From CAZYVD01 sp964651045 (GTDB lineage: Bacteria; Zhuqueibacterota; QNDG01; DSAB01), in the NCBI GenBank assembly GCA_964651045.1, contig CAZYVD010000032.1:1-29209 (forward strand): 29,209 nt of DNA. Direction: 5' to 3'. Made by a program: the position numbers and the translations under genes. Below, piece after piece: positions 7,718-16,693 of the stretch. The first letter of the stretch is position 1. Every line of letters starts with the position of its first letter. A model generated the notes under the pieces. It ran no database searches, was not told the DNA's origin, and saw only the letters and a list, made by a program, of their open reading frames with translations.

Positions 7718-9097
7718 CTAACCTATCAAATCGATCAAGCGCTCTCCAACCTTCCAGATGTCACCGGCTCCCATGGTTATCACCATGTCACCTTCACGAA
7801 TGTTCTCTTTTAGATATTTTATAAGCCCATCATGATCCGGTTGATACACAACATTTCTGTGCCCAAGAGATACTGCCTCGTCTGCTATGAGTTTGCCGCT
7901 TACTCCCTCTACAGGCTTCTCTCTTGCAGGATAAACATCTGTTACTATCAGCACATCAGCATCAAAGAATGACTGGGCAAAGTCGTGGCAGAAATCTCTT
8001 GTCCTCGAATATAGATGCGGCTGAAAGACTGCTATTACCCTGCGATTCCATCCTATTCTTGCCGCCCTTAAACAGGCCTTAATTTCTGTGGGATGATGTG
8101 CATAGTCGTCTACTATCAATATGCCTCCAATGCTGGCCTTTATTTCAAATCGGCGGTGAACTCCTGTAAACTCCTCAACTGCTTTTTGTATTTTGGAAAA
8201 TGGAATCTCAAGCTCCAATCCTACTGCAATACCTGCCAGCCCATTTTTAATGTTGTGGATTCCGGGAAGCTTTAGTTTTATTCTTCCGAGTCTCTTCTCC
8301 TTCCATAGAACAGTAAATTCACTCGTGAAGCCGTGGTAGAGCGGATCGACGCCCCTTACCTCTGCCTGCGGATTGAAACCGTACGATATTATCCTCTTCT
8401 GTAGATCTGGCATGATCTCTTGGACAGACTCCTCGTCAAGACAAACAACAACACTTCCATAGAATGGAACTTTATTTGCAAATTTTATAAATGTTTTCTT
8501 AATCTCATCAAGATCGCTGTAACAATCGAGATGTTCGGTTTCAATGTTTGTGATTACTGCTATAGTTGGGGTCAATTCAAGAAAAGAACGATCATACTCA
8601 TCGGCCTCAACAACAAAATAATCTCCTTCGCCCAACCTTGCATTCGATTTCAAACAGCGCAGCTTTCCTCCGACTATTAGAGTTGGATCGAAACCTCCAG
8701 CCTGAAGAATGAGGCCTGTTATCGAAGTAGTTGTAGTCTTGCCGTGAGTTCCGGCAATTGCTATACCGTACTTCATCCGCATTAGTTCGGCTAACATTTC
8801 TGCCCTTCTTATAACCGGTATTTTTCTCTCCTTTGCAGCCCTGATCTCTATATTATCTGAACTAACTGCTGAAGAAATTACTACAACATCTGCACCTGAA
8901 ACCTGATCGCCCCTGTGACCCTTATAAATTGTTGCACCCAGTTTTTCAAGACGCCTTGTGACAGATGTTAGCTGTAAATCAGAACCAGTCACAGTGAATC
9001 CTGAATTTAGAAGCACTTCTGCGATTCCACTCATGCCAATCCCACCTATTCCCACAAAGTGGACTCTGCGAGTTCTTCCTAAAACACGCCTTTTAAT
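7718..9097 (-). CDS. murC: UDP-N-acetylmuramate--L-alanine ligase MurC, apparent AUU start
   Basis: This ligase adds L-alanine to UDP-MurNAc with ATP. It has the P-loop GTHGKTTTT (about 117-125), the EADEYDRSF motif (165-173) and the DDYAHHPTE block typical of the family. The first standard start codon is GTG at 9055, but starting there removes the conserved first beta strand RRVHFVGIGG, which binds the UDP moiety. In frame upstream there is no ATG, GTG or TTG before the TGA. However, AGGAGG (9105-9110) lies exactly 7 bases before an ATT at 9097, 2 bases after the murG stop. I infer initiation at this AUU, giving 459 aa. A base error in the assembly is the alternative. If only standard codons are allowed the gene runs 7718-9055. 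Confidence 0.95.
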   Translation of the reverse strand: MKRRVLGRTRRVHFVGIGGIGMSGIAEVLLNSGFTVTGSDLQLTSVTRRLEKLGATIYKGHRGDQVSGADVVVISSAVSSDNIEIRAAKERKIPVIRRAEMLAELMRMKYGIAIAGTHGKTTTTSITGLILQAGGFDPTLIVGGKLRCLKSNARLGEGDYFVVEADEYDRSFLELTPTIAVITNIETEHLDCYSDLDEIKKTFIKFANKVPFYGSVVVCLDEESVQEIMPDLQKRIISYGFNPQAEVRGVDPLYHGFTSEFTVLWKEKRLGRIKLKLPGIHNIKNGLAGIAVGLELEIPFSKIQKAVEEFTGVHRRFEIKASIGGILIVDDYAHHPTEIKACLRAARIGWNRRVIAVFQPHLYSRTRDFCHDFAQSFFDADVLIVTDVYPAREKPVEGVSGKLIADEAVSLGHRNVVYQPDHDGLIKYLKENIREGDMVITMGAGDIWKVGERLIDLIG

Positions 9098-9099
9098 GA

Positions 9100-10188
9100 C
9101 TACTCCTCCTCACTTTTTAATCTTAGAATATGATCCACGATCCTTTTGCTGGCATCGGGTCTTGCGAATCTTTTTGCATTCCTCCCCATCTTTTTTCTCT
9201 TCTCACTATTTTTCAACAGATCTTGCAAAACCTTCTCCAGCTCTCCTGAATAAATCCTATCTTCAAGCACGAATTCACATGCTCCTGCCTTCCAGAGAGC
9301 TTTTGCATTCTCTTCCTGATGTCCTCCTGCTGCCCCTGGAAGCGGAACAAAAACAGAAGCAAGACCAAGCCGTGTAATCTCTGCTATCGTTGTTGCACCT
9401 GCCCTGCTGAGTATTAGATCACTAATCTTATAAGCAGATGCCATGTCGTCAATAAAAGGGAACACGCTAATTCTGCCCCCATATTTTCTCACACTTCGAC
9501 TCACATCATCTGCCCATCTTGGGCCAGCAGACCAGAGAATCTGAAGGTCAGGAATCTGCATCAAGTGATCCACCATGTGGAGAACTGCTCTATTTATTGC
9601 CGCAGCACCCTGGCTCCCACCAAAGACAAATAAGACAGTTCTTCCGGGATCGAGTCCAAAATCACTCATGGGCCGAGTTGTGGTAAGATCTGCACGTGTC
9701 GGATTTCCAACAACCTCCAGATTTGACCTTTTCTTAAAATATCGAATCGATTCATCATAACTTAGAAAAACAATATCAACAAGAGATGCCATTACCCTTG
9801 TCACAAGTCCAGGCAGAATGTTCTGCTCCTGCATTATAGTTCTCTTTCGCAGGACAACTCCTGCGGCAACTACTGGCCAGCTCACATATCCTCCGGTACC
9901 TATGACAAATTCTGGGTCAAATCTTTTTATTATTAATAACGACTGTGTCAAAGAGACCACCATCTTCATGGGAAATAGTAAATTTCTTATTAAACTTCTT
10001 CTGCTCAGCCCACTTATCCAGACTCTCTTAAAAGTGTATCCCATTTCTGGAACAACCCGGGCCTCGAGTCCTTTTTTTGTTCCTATGAAAAGAATCTTAC
10101 AGGAAAACCGCCTTCTCAACTCATCCACAATCGCCAATCCTGGATAAAGATGTCCACCAGTACCTCCTCCTGTAAGAACAACCCTCAT
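9100..10188 (-). CDS. murG: lipid II synthase, GlcNAc transferase MurG
   Basis: MurG transfers GlcNAc from UDP-GlcNAc to lipid I on the inner face of the membrane, making lipid II. The 362-aa GT-B protein has the N-terminal glycine-rich loop TGGGTGGHLYPGLA (6-19), the block EFVIGTGGYVSWP with the G-loop, and the EQN of MQEQNILPG. In the C-terminal half it has GGSQGAAAIN and SRAGATTIAEI, which bind the UDP-GlcNAc donor. It overlaps ftsW by 4 bases (ATGA) and is followed 2 bases later by the proposed murC start. All expected motifs are intact. Confidence 0.97.
   Translation of the reverse strand: MRVVLTGGGTGGHLYPGLAIVDELRRRFSCKILFIGTKKGLEARVVPEMGYTFKRVWISGLSRRSLIRNLLFPMKMVVSLTQSLLIIKRFDPEFVIGTGGYVSWPVVAAGVVLRKRTIMQEQNILPGLVTRVMASLVDIVFLSYDESIRYFKKRSNLEVVGNPTRADLTTTRPMSDFGLDPGRTVLFVFGGSQGAAAINRAVLHMVDHLMQIPDLQILWSAGPRWADDVSRSVRKYGGRISVFPFIDDMASAYKISDLILSRAGATTIAEITRLGLASVFVPLPGAAGGHQEENAKALWKAGACEFVLEDRIYSGELEKVLQDLLKNSEKRKKMGRNAKRFARPDASKRIVDHILRLKSEEE
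9105..9110 (-). promoter_or_regulatory. ribosome binding site that fixes the murC start
   Basis: AGGAGG on the minus strand lies inside the last codons of murG, 7 bases before ATT 9097. It is 49 bases from the next standard start (GTG 9055), too far to serve that codon. This is the main local evidence for an AUU start. Confidence 0.7.
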
Positions 10189-11342
10189 GATACTCCACCC
10201 TCCTGTCTGTAGAGAAGAGTGCCCCTGATCCTTGTAAACTCTTTATAGGGCACAACAGAGTGCCGCGATATGTTTAATAAAATACCGACGCCAATAAGAT
10301 GTGCAAGAAGAGAAGATCCTCCGTAACTAATAAAGGGAAACGGAAGACCTGTTGTCGGTAGAAGATTGACAACGACTCCTGCATTAACAAGTGCATTTAT
10401 TAGAATCATTGAAGTAATGCCTGAAGCAATCATGAATCCATAGCGGTCAGGAGCTCTCAGGGCAATCCTGATGCCCCTCCACAGAACTATCAATAGGATT
10501 CCAAAGAGAAATACCACTCCAATGAAACCCATCTCTTCACCAAAACATGAGAGTATAAAATCAGAAAAAGGCTCTGGAAGGAAAAATAGTTTCTGTTTTC
10601 CCGCACCATACCCTGTACCGGTTATACCCCCTGATGCAAATCCGATGATGGACTGCTTTACCTGATAATCGAGAGTATGAGAACCTGTTAATGATCCAAA
10701 AAAGTTGATCAGCCTCTGCTTCTGGTACGGGAACATGAAAAGCCCTACTGCAATCAGAGGAATCAATACGGCCAACATTTTGCCGATCTCTCTCAGTTTA
10801 ACACCAGCTGTATAAAACATTGCAATAACTATAAAGAACATTACAATAGAAGTTCCAAGATCGGGTTCAAGAAACACAAGCCCGATCACAATCAAAGCCA
10901 TCATATAATGGACCATTAGATTGTTTTTATTCAATTCATTCAATTCCATATCGCGACTGAATATTGCAGAAAAATAGAAAATCAAACCAATCTTCATGAA
11001 CTCAGAGGGTTGAAACCTTCTCCCCAAAAATAAAATAGATCTTTTGCTTCCGTGAAACTCACTGCCCAACAGAACAACTATCAACATTACTGTTAGGATG
11101 AAAAAGATTATTGGAGTCATCCACCTGAAAATGTGATAATCGATCCTTGATATTATCACAAGAAAAAAGAGCCCAATCAGCACATTTAAAAAGTGAGCCT
11201 TTATAAAACACATCGAATCATTATACCTTTCTGCTCCTCTAAAAGAACTGGCACTGTAGACCATCAAGACTCCTATTATAAGCAGTATGATTACAGCAGA
11301 TAGAAGAATCTTATCTTCATTTTTTTTCTCTCTATAATCCAT
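10185..11342 (-). CDS. ftsW: septal peptidoglycan polymerase FtsW (SEDS family)
   Basis: FtsW is a SEDS glycosyltransferase that polymerises lipid II at the septum together with FtsI. The 385-aa protein has about ten membrane segments and the family signatures FLEPDLGTS (158-165), GYGAGKQKLFFLPEPFSDFI (244-263) and GLPFPFISYGGSS (332-344). The aspartate in PEPFSD (D261) matches the essential aspartate of SEDS enzymes. PEPFSD differs slightly from the common PEAHTD, but the aspartate is kept. Its position between murD and murG marks it as FtsW rather than RodA. The start forms a TGATG overlap with murD, and the end forms an ATGA overlap with murG. Confidence 0.96.
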   Translation of the reverse strand: MDYREKKNEDKILLSAVIILLIIGVLMVYSASSFRGAERYNDSMCFIKAHFLNVLIGLFFLVIISRIDYHIFRWMTPIIFFILTVMLIVVLLGSEFHGSKRSILFLGRRFQPSEFMKIGLIFYFSAIFSRDMELNELNKNNLMVHYMMALIVIGLVFLEPDLGTSIVMFFIVIAMFYTAGVKLREIGKMLAVLIPLIAVGLFMFPYQKQRLINFFGSLTGSHTLDYQVKQSIIGFASGGITGTGYGAGKQKLFFLPEPFSDFILSCFGEEMGFIGVVFLFGILLIVLWRGIRIALRAPDRYGFMIASGITSMILINALVNAGVVVNLLPTTGLPFPFISYGGSSLLAHLIGVGILLNISRHSVVPYKEFTRIRGTLLYRQEGGVS

Positions 11343-12697
11343 CAGAGATCCATCACCAACTTTTTGAATTTATCTCCTCTGTCCTCAAAATTTTTAAACA
11401 TATCGAAGCTTGTACATGCAGGTGAAAGCAAAACGCTCTCACCTGGCTCGGCCATCTCTGCTGCCCGCTCGACTGCCTCTTTAAGTGAACGTACCATTAT
11501 TATGTTATCAATACCTTCAAACGATCTTTTCATCTTCTCTGCCGCCTCACCAAGCAGCAAAACGGCCTTCGTTTTTTCTTTTACTATTTTTCTTAGAAGA
11601 GTAAAATCTGAATCCTTATCACGACCGCCAGCAATAAGGACCACAGGAGTATCAAAGCTGTCCAGTGCATACCAGACAGAGTCGATATTTGTAGCCTTCG
11701 AATCGTTTATCCATCTTACGCCATTAATTTCCCTTATAAACTCCATACGATGAGGAAGCCCTGAAAAATTCTTCAATGCCTTGCGAATGGATTCGACCGC
11801 TGCCCCCATCAGACGCGCACTGAGAGCCGCAGCGACTCCATTGGTTGTGTTGTGTTCTCCCCTGATTTTCATATCTGATACATGAAGCAGTTCCTCATCA
11901 CCCTCATTCATCCTGAGCACTATCACTCCACTTTTAACAAAACCACAAATTGGTAAATCCTTCTCGACCCCAAACAATACCTTCTGAATCTCATACTCAC
12001 TAGCAAGGTCGAGTACTCTTCTATCTTTCCCGTTTAAAATTGAATAATCTAATGATGTCTGGTTCATGAATATCTTTGACTTGATCTTCCCATAAATTTC
12101 CATTGAACCGTGCCGATCCAGATGATCGGGAGTAAGGTTCAGGAATACTGAAATCTTTGGATGAAAGCTCTCTATTGTCTCAAGCTGGAAACTACTTACT
12201 TCAAGCACAGCAACCCCGTCTGACCCAACATTTTCAACGTGATCAGAAAATGGATTTCCTATGTTCCCTGCAACGATATATTGCCTCCCGTCCATTCGAA
12301 AAATCTCTCCTATGAGTGCCGTTGTTGTTGACTTGCCATTCGATCCTGTAACTGCAATTATTGGAGATTCACAAAACCAGGAGGCCACCTCAAGTTCACC
12401 TACAATGGGTATCTTGTCCACCGCATCTCTAATCACAGGTGCAGAGAGCGGAATTCCAGGACTTGGTATCATGAGGTCAAAATCATTTATATCAAATTCG
12501 TGGCCGCCAAACTCTGATGGTATGCCCAATCTTTCTAAAAGTTCGGCCTCTCTTTCTTTATCGCTTATTTTTTCAGATTCACTTACAAAAACATAACCAC
12601 CATACTTACTGAGCAATTTTGCAGCGGCTATACCACTTCTTCCAGCTCCAAGTATGACAAATCTATAATTTTTTATATTTGATCTATCGATCCTCAA
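11342..12697 (-). CDS. murD: UDP-MurNAc-L-Ala--D-Glu ligase MurD
   Basis: MurD adds D-glutamate to UDP-MurNAc-L-Ala with ATP. The 451-aa product has an N-terminal Rossmann motif FVILGAGRSGIAAA (13-26), the P-loop GSNGKSTTT (118-126), LEVSSFQLE, LTPDHLDRH and a C-terminal domain with INDSKATN and SPACTSFD. The only start in a suitable position is TTG at 12697, preceded by AGGA about 7 bases upstream; no ATG follows before the conserved N-terminus. It lies 30 bases after mraY and overlaps ftsW by one base. Confidence 0.96.
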   Translation of the reverse strand: MRIDRSNIKNYRFVILGAGRSGIAAAKLLSKYGGYVFVSESEKISDKEREAELLERLGIPSEFGGHEFDINDFDLMIPSPGIPLSAPVIRDAVDKIPIVGELEVASWFCESPIIAVTGSNGKSTTTALIGEIFRMDGRQYIVAGNIGNPFSDHVENVGSDGVAVLEVSSFQLETIESFHPKISVFLNLTPDHLDRHGSMEIYGKIKSKIFMNQTSLDYSILNGKDRRVLDLASEYEIQKVLFGVEKDLPICGFVKSGVIVLRMNEGDEELLHVSDMKIRGEHNTTNGVAAALSARLMGAAVESIRKALKNFSGLPHRMEFIREINGVRWINDSKATNIDSVWYALDSFDTPVVLIAGGRDKDSDFTLLRKIVKEKTKAVLLLGEAAEKMKRSFEGIDNIIMVRSLKEAVERAAEMAEPGESVLLSPACTSFDMFKNFEDRGDKFKKLVMDL

Positions 12698-12727
12698 AAT
12701 AAATCCTATATGGTTTAAGTTCCTGAT

Positions 12728-13840
12728 TCATCTGACCTTAAATGTGCCAAGACTCAGCATTGCCAGTATTATACCAATGATCCAGAACCGCACAACCACC
12801 TTCTGCTCTGGCCACCCAAGGAGTTCAAAATGGTGATGAATAGGAGCCATTCTGAATATCCTCTTGCCTCTGAGCCTGTAAGATCCAACCTGCAGAACAA
12901 CAGATACCATTTCAGCTACAAATACACCTCCAACTATCGGGATCAGAAGCTCTTTTTTCAAGAGTACTCCTATTGTACCTATTACACCACCGAGTGAGAG
13001 TGCTCCGGTATCTCCCATAAATACAGAAGCAGGATGGCTGTTGAACCATAAAAATCCAAGAGATGCTCCTACAAGAGCACCGCAGAAGATTGTTATTTCA
13101 CCTGCTCCGCTAAAGTACATCACATTCAAATATTCACTGAATTTAATATGACCCGATACATAGCTCATACCGGCCCATGCGATTGCTGCTATTCCAACAA
13201 GGCCAATCGCAAGGCCATCGAGACCATCTGTAAGATTAACCGCGTTGGAAGTTGCAGTAATGACAAGAACAACTGCCGGAAAGTAGAACCATCCAAAGTT
13301 AATTAAAAGATTCTTGAAAAATGGCACACTGGTTTGCCAATGTACATCTGCATGGCTGGATCCGATTAATACATTGGAATAGTCAGAAGAAAGAGTAATC
13401 ACTACTGCCACTATGATTCCAATTGTTACCTGCCCCATAAGTTTGTATCTTGCTATCAATCCCTTTGGATATTTTTTAACAACCTTTAGATAATCATCAA
13501 TAAAACCAACACCTCCCATGAAAAGAGTTGTGAAAATCAATAGCTGTATGAAGTGATTGTCCAGACGGGCAAACAGCAGTGTCGGTATAAGAAGGGAACA
13601 CAGGATTATCAATCCCCCCATGGTCGGAGTCCCCTTTTTGTTCTGATGCGTATCTGGTGTATCCTCTCTAATCTCCTCAGACAGGCCCCGTTTTACAAGC
13701 CATTTCAGAATAACAGGTCCGATGATCAGTGTTATGAAAAGTGCCGTAATTGCCGCAGATGCGGCTCTTACAGTAATATAACCGAGTAAATTGAATCCTA
13801 TAAAAACATTTCTCAATGGATATAAAAGATGATACAACAT
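12728..13840 (-). CDS. mraY: phospho-MurNAc-pentapeptide transferase MraY
   Basis: MraY moves phospho-MurNAc-pentapeptide from UDP to undecaprenyl phosphate, forming lipid I in the inner membrane. The 370-aa protein has about ten membrane segments. It carries the metal-binding aspartate pair in FIDDYLKV (D115, D116), NLTDGLDGLA (202-211), FMGDTG (274-279) and the HHHFE block (335-339) near the UDP site. The ATG is preceded by GGAG at 6-base spacing. It begins 15 bases after the murF stop. The family assignment is firm, and WecA is excluded by the HHHFE block and context. Confidence 0.97.
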   Translation of the reverse strand: MLYHLLYPLRNVFIGFNLLGYITVRAASAAITALFITLIIGPVILKWLVKRGLSEEIREDTPDTHQNKKGTPTMGGLIILCSLLIPTLLFARLDNHFIQLLIFTTLFMGGVGFIDDYLKVVKKYPKGLIARYKLMGQVTIGIIVAVVITLSSDYSNVLIGSSHADVHWQTSVPFFKNLLINFGWFYFPAVVLVITATSNAVNLTDGLDGLAIGLVGIAAIAWAGMSYVSGHIKFSEYLNVMYFSGAGEITIFCGALVGASLGFLWFNSHPASVFMGDTGALSLGGVIGTIGVLLKKELLIPIVGGVFVAEMVSVVLQVGSYRLRGKRIFRMAPIHHHFELLGWPEQKVVVRFWIIGIILAMLSLGTFKVR

Positions 13841-13855
13841 TTAAGACTCCATGCT

Positions 13856-15229
13856 CTATTTTAAATTTTTCATAAGCCCATCCACGATATCCTCCATCTT
13901 CATACCTCTGCTCCCTTTGATCAGAACAGCATCTCCTTCTCTGACAGTCTTAGAAAGATTATTTAGAATTTCACCTTTCGATTCATAGTGAGATGCTTGT
14001 TCCATTCCAAGACTCTTTGCCCTTTTGTAGGCTGCTCTCATCTGGTTTCCAAAACAGTAGAAAATATCCATCCCAAAATCGTATACTGTATCGCCAACCC
14101 TTGTATGTTCGGCAATGCTATGTGTTCCGAGTTCAAGCATGTCTCCCAGAACTACTATCCGTCTATTAACACCTCTCATCTCTTTGAGAGTTAAAAGCGC
14201 CTCATAAAGCGAACTCGGATTGGAGTTGTATGTATCGTTTAATATCTTAATTCCTGAGACCTCAATTATTTCCATCCTTTTTTCGAAGGGTCTGTAACTT
14301 TCGAGCCTCTCTTTTATCTTCTTCCAATCAATCCCAAAACTCCTTGCAACTGCTGCGGCTGCAAGCGCATTGTACAGATTATGCCGTCCATATATCGAGA
14401 GGCTGATCGCCTCTCCATTCACCTTCATCATCGGAAAACCCGCATCAGAGACTCCTAAAAACTCTGCCCTAAATGAGCAGTCATTCGAGAATCCAAATGT
14501 TGTGGTATTGGTAATCCTGTTGCCAAATCTTTTTAGATGAGGGTCATCGCCATTAAGAAAAAGTTCTGCACCATTGACTGTTTCAAGAAAATCAATAAGT
14601 TCAGCCTTTGCTCTTGCAACACCTTCCTCATCTTTGAAAAATTCGAGATGTCCCTTACCAACATTTGTTATTACACCGCAAGTAGGACGAACAATACTGC
14701 AGAGCCTCTTTATTTCACCAAAATGATTTGTTCCCATCTCAATTACTGCCAATTGATCTAGCTTGCTCAGACAGGTAATGGTCAGGGGTACGCCAATATG
14801 ATTGTTGTAATTACCACTGCTCTTTGCAGTACGAAAGTTGCTGCTCAAGATAGAATAGATCATCTCTTTTGTCGTTGTCTTTCCATTTGTACCTGTAACT
14901 GCTATAATTGGAATCTCAAACCTGTCTCTATATACAGATGCAATCCTATGAAGAGCACTTAAGGTATCTTCTACATGCATAAGCACAAGATTCTCTCTAT
15001 TTACAGCCTCTGGTCTATATTCCTGGCTAACTATTGCACCAATCGCCCCCTTCTGAGCTATCTTGTCAATAAAATCGTGTCCATCAAATCTGTTGCCCTT
15101 CAGTGCCACAAACACCATCCCCTTCTTTATCTGTCGTGAATCTGTCGAGATTCCAGTAACAGGAAGATCATGAAACTTCTCAATTGTTAAGCCTATCATT
15201 GAAGCTATCTCACCAAGTGTTGAATCCAC
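13856..15229 (-). CDS. murF: UDP-MurNAc-tripeptide--D-Ala-D-Ala ligase MurF
   Basis: MurF adds the D-Ala-D-Ala dipeptide to UDP-MurNAc-tripeptide with ATP, completing the pentapeptide. The 457-aa protein has the N-terminal substrate domain with GISTDSRQIKKGMVFVAL (26-43), the P-loop GTNGKTTTK (113-121), the EMGTNHFGEI block and the C-terminal NDTYNSNPSS motif characteristic of MurF. The start is GTG at 15229, preceded by GGGAG about 6 bases upstream and 3 bases after the murE stop. No ddl gene for its dipeptide substrate lies in this cluster, so that function must be encoded elsewhere. Confidence 0.97.
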   Translation of the reverse strand: MDSTLGEIASMIGLTIEKFHDLPVTGISTDSRQIKKGMVFVALKGNRFDGHDFIDKIAQKGAIGAIVSQEYRPEAVNRENLVLMHVEDTLSALHRIASVYRDRFEIPIIAVTGTNGKTTTKEMIYSILSSNFRTAKSSGNYNNHIGVPLTITCLSKLDQLAVIEMGTNHFGEIKRLCSIVRPTCGVITNVGKGHLEFFKDEEGVARAKAELIDFLETVNGAELFLNGDDPHLKRFGNRITNTTTFGFSNDCSFRAEFLGVSDAGFPMMKVNGEAISLSIYGRHNLYNALAAAAVARSFGIDWKKIKERLESYRPFEKRMEIIEVSGIKILNDTYNSNPSSLYEALLTLKEMRGVNRRIVVLGDMLELGTHSIAEHTRVGDTVYDFGMDIFYCFGNQMRAAYKRAKSLGMEQASHYESKGEILNNLSKTVREGDAVLIKGSRGMKMEDIVDGLMKNLK

Positions 15230-15232
15230 ATC

Positions 15233-16693
15233 TCACTCCCATTCTCTTTCCAGGATCTGACGAACAACCAATCTATCATCAAAGGGGATCTTTTCATTAC
15301 CTATCTGCTGGTAGGTCTCATGTCCCTTGCCTGCTATCACTAAAACATCCCCTTGGCCGGATAGTTCAACCCCCCTGATGATCGCATCTCTGCGGTCCAC
15401 TATCCTCTCCACTCCTTTTTTATTCCCTACACCTCCCATTATGTCATCAATTATTGATTCTGGATCCTCACCTCTCGGATTGTCAGAAGTAACAATAACA
15501 ATATCTGCAAGGCTCGATGCGATCCTTCCCATCTCTGAACGCTTACCTCTATCTCTATCGCCTCCGCACCCAAAAACAACTATCAATCTGTTTTCTGTAA
15601 ACTCCCTGACCGATCTCAGGAGATTTTCAACAGCAGAAGGAGTATGAGCATAGTCGACTATTATGTTAAAGCCTCTTCCAGAATCGATCCGCTCCATGCG
15701 CCCAGGCACAGAATGAACATCCTCAATGCCGGCCTTAACAGCCTCTTCATCGATTCCAAGCTCAAGTCCCATTACTGCAGCACTGCCACAATTTACTACA
15801 TTGAATGCTCCTGGAAGATCTGTTTTTATCAAAACATTCCTATCTTTTGAAATCAGGCGAAATGTGTTCTGCCTGTAATCGCCGGATATCCTTTCGATCT
15901 TATAATCAAGATCCTTACTATCGATACCATAAGTTATCACTCTTGCCGAAGCATTTTCTATCATGCAGTGCGAAGAAGGATCATCTCCATTTATGACACA
16001 TACTCCATCAGAGTCAATCTGTCGAAAAAGTAGTGCCTTGCTCTTACAATATTGAGTGAAAGAGTCATGAAAATCGAGATGGTCTCTCGAAAGATTTGTA
16101 AATAGACCACCTTTAAATGTCAAATATGCGACTCTCTCCAACACCAGTGCATGCGAAGAGACCTCCATGACTACACTATTTACACCATCATCTCTCATCT
16201 CCCTAAGCATTTTGTTCAATATTATTGAATCAGGAGTAGTCCTATCTGCAATCCGCTCCTTCCCTGCCCATCTATACTTAATTGTGCCAATCACTCCTGT
16301 CTCATAACCACCACTTTTCAATATCGATTCCATTAGAAGCGACACGGTTGTCTTTCCATTTGTTCCGGTGATACCGATCAGCAGAAGCTCTCCTGATACC
16401 TCACCATAAAACCTGTGGGCAACTGCTGCCGCAGCCCTTCTCGAATCATCCACATGCAAAACAGGAACAGCACAATCCGATACATCCTTCTCTGCAATCA
16501 CGGCTACTGCTCCCCTCCTCAAAGCATCTTTTATATAAAGATGGCCGTCTGTATTGTATCCCTGCACGGCAATAAAAAGATAACCAGGCTTTACAACTCT
16601 CGAGTCTGATGCAATTCCAGTAACCCTTATGGTTCCTAGCTCTTCGGAAAGAGAAGGAAATATATCTTTACAAATTTTCTGTAGTGATATCAC
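15233..16693 (-). CDS. murE: UDP-MurNAc-L-Ala-D-Glu--meso-DAP ligase MurE
   Basis: MurE adds the third stem-peptide residue. It has the P-loop GTNGKTT (about 110-116), the lysine of YCKSKALLF (about 219, carbamylated in the family) and DNPRGEDP (404-411), whose DNPR form is diagnostic of meso-diaminopimelate. The frame extends to ATG 16726 and also offers ATG 16711, both deep inside ftsI. A GTG at 16693 forms a GTGA overlap with the ftsI stop and has GGAGG (16705-16709) 11 bases upstream. It also gives an N-terminus (MISLQKICKDIF) about as long as that of E. coli MurE. I choose it (486 aa), with 16711 or 16726 as alternatives. Confidence 0.95.
   Translation of the reverse strand: MISLQKICKDIFPSLSEELGTIRVTGIASDSRVVKPGYLFIAVQGYNTDGHLYIKDALRRGAVAVIAEKDVSDCAVPVLHVDDSRRAAAAVAHRFYGEVSGELLLIGITGTNGKTTVSLLMESILKSGGYETGVIGTIKYRWAGKERIADRTTPDSIILNKMLREMRDDGVNSVVMEVSSHALVLERVAYLTFKGGLFTNLSRDHLDFHDSFTQYCKSKALLFRQIDSDGVCVINGDDPSSHCMIENASARVITYGIDSKDLDYKIERISGDYRQNTFRLISKDRNVLIKTDLPGAFNVVNCGSAAVMGLELGIDEEAVKAGIEDVHSVPGRMERIDSGRGFNIIVDYAHTPSAVENLLRSVREFTENRLIVVFGCGGDRDRGKRSEMGRIASSLADIVIVTSDNPRGEDPESIIDDIMGGVGNKKGVERIVDRRDAIIRGVELSGQGDVLVIAGKGHETYQQIGNEKIPFDDRLVVRQILEREWE

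Noticed and set aside
9818..10147. Plus-strand frame of 109 codons antisense to murG
   Set aside because: It shadows conserved murG sequence and has no domain features of its own.
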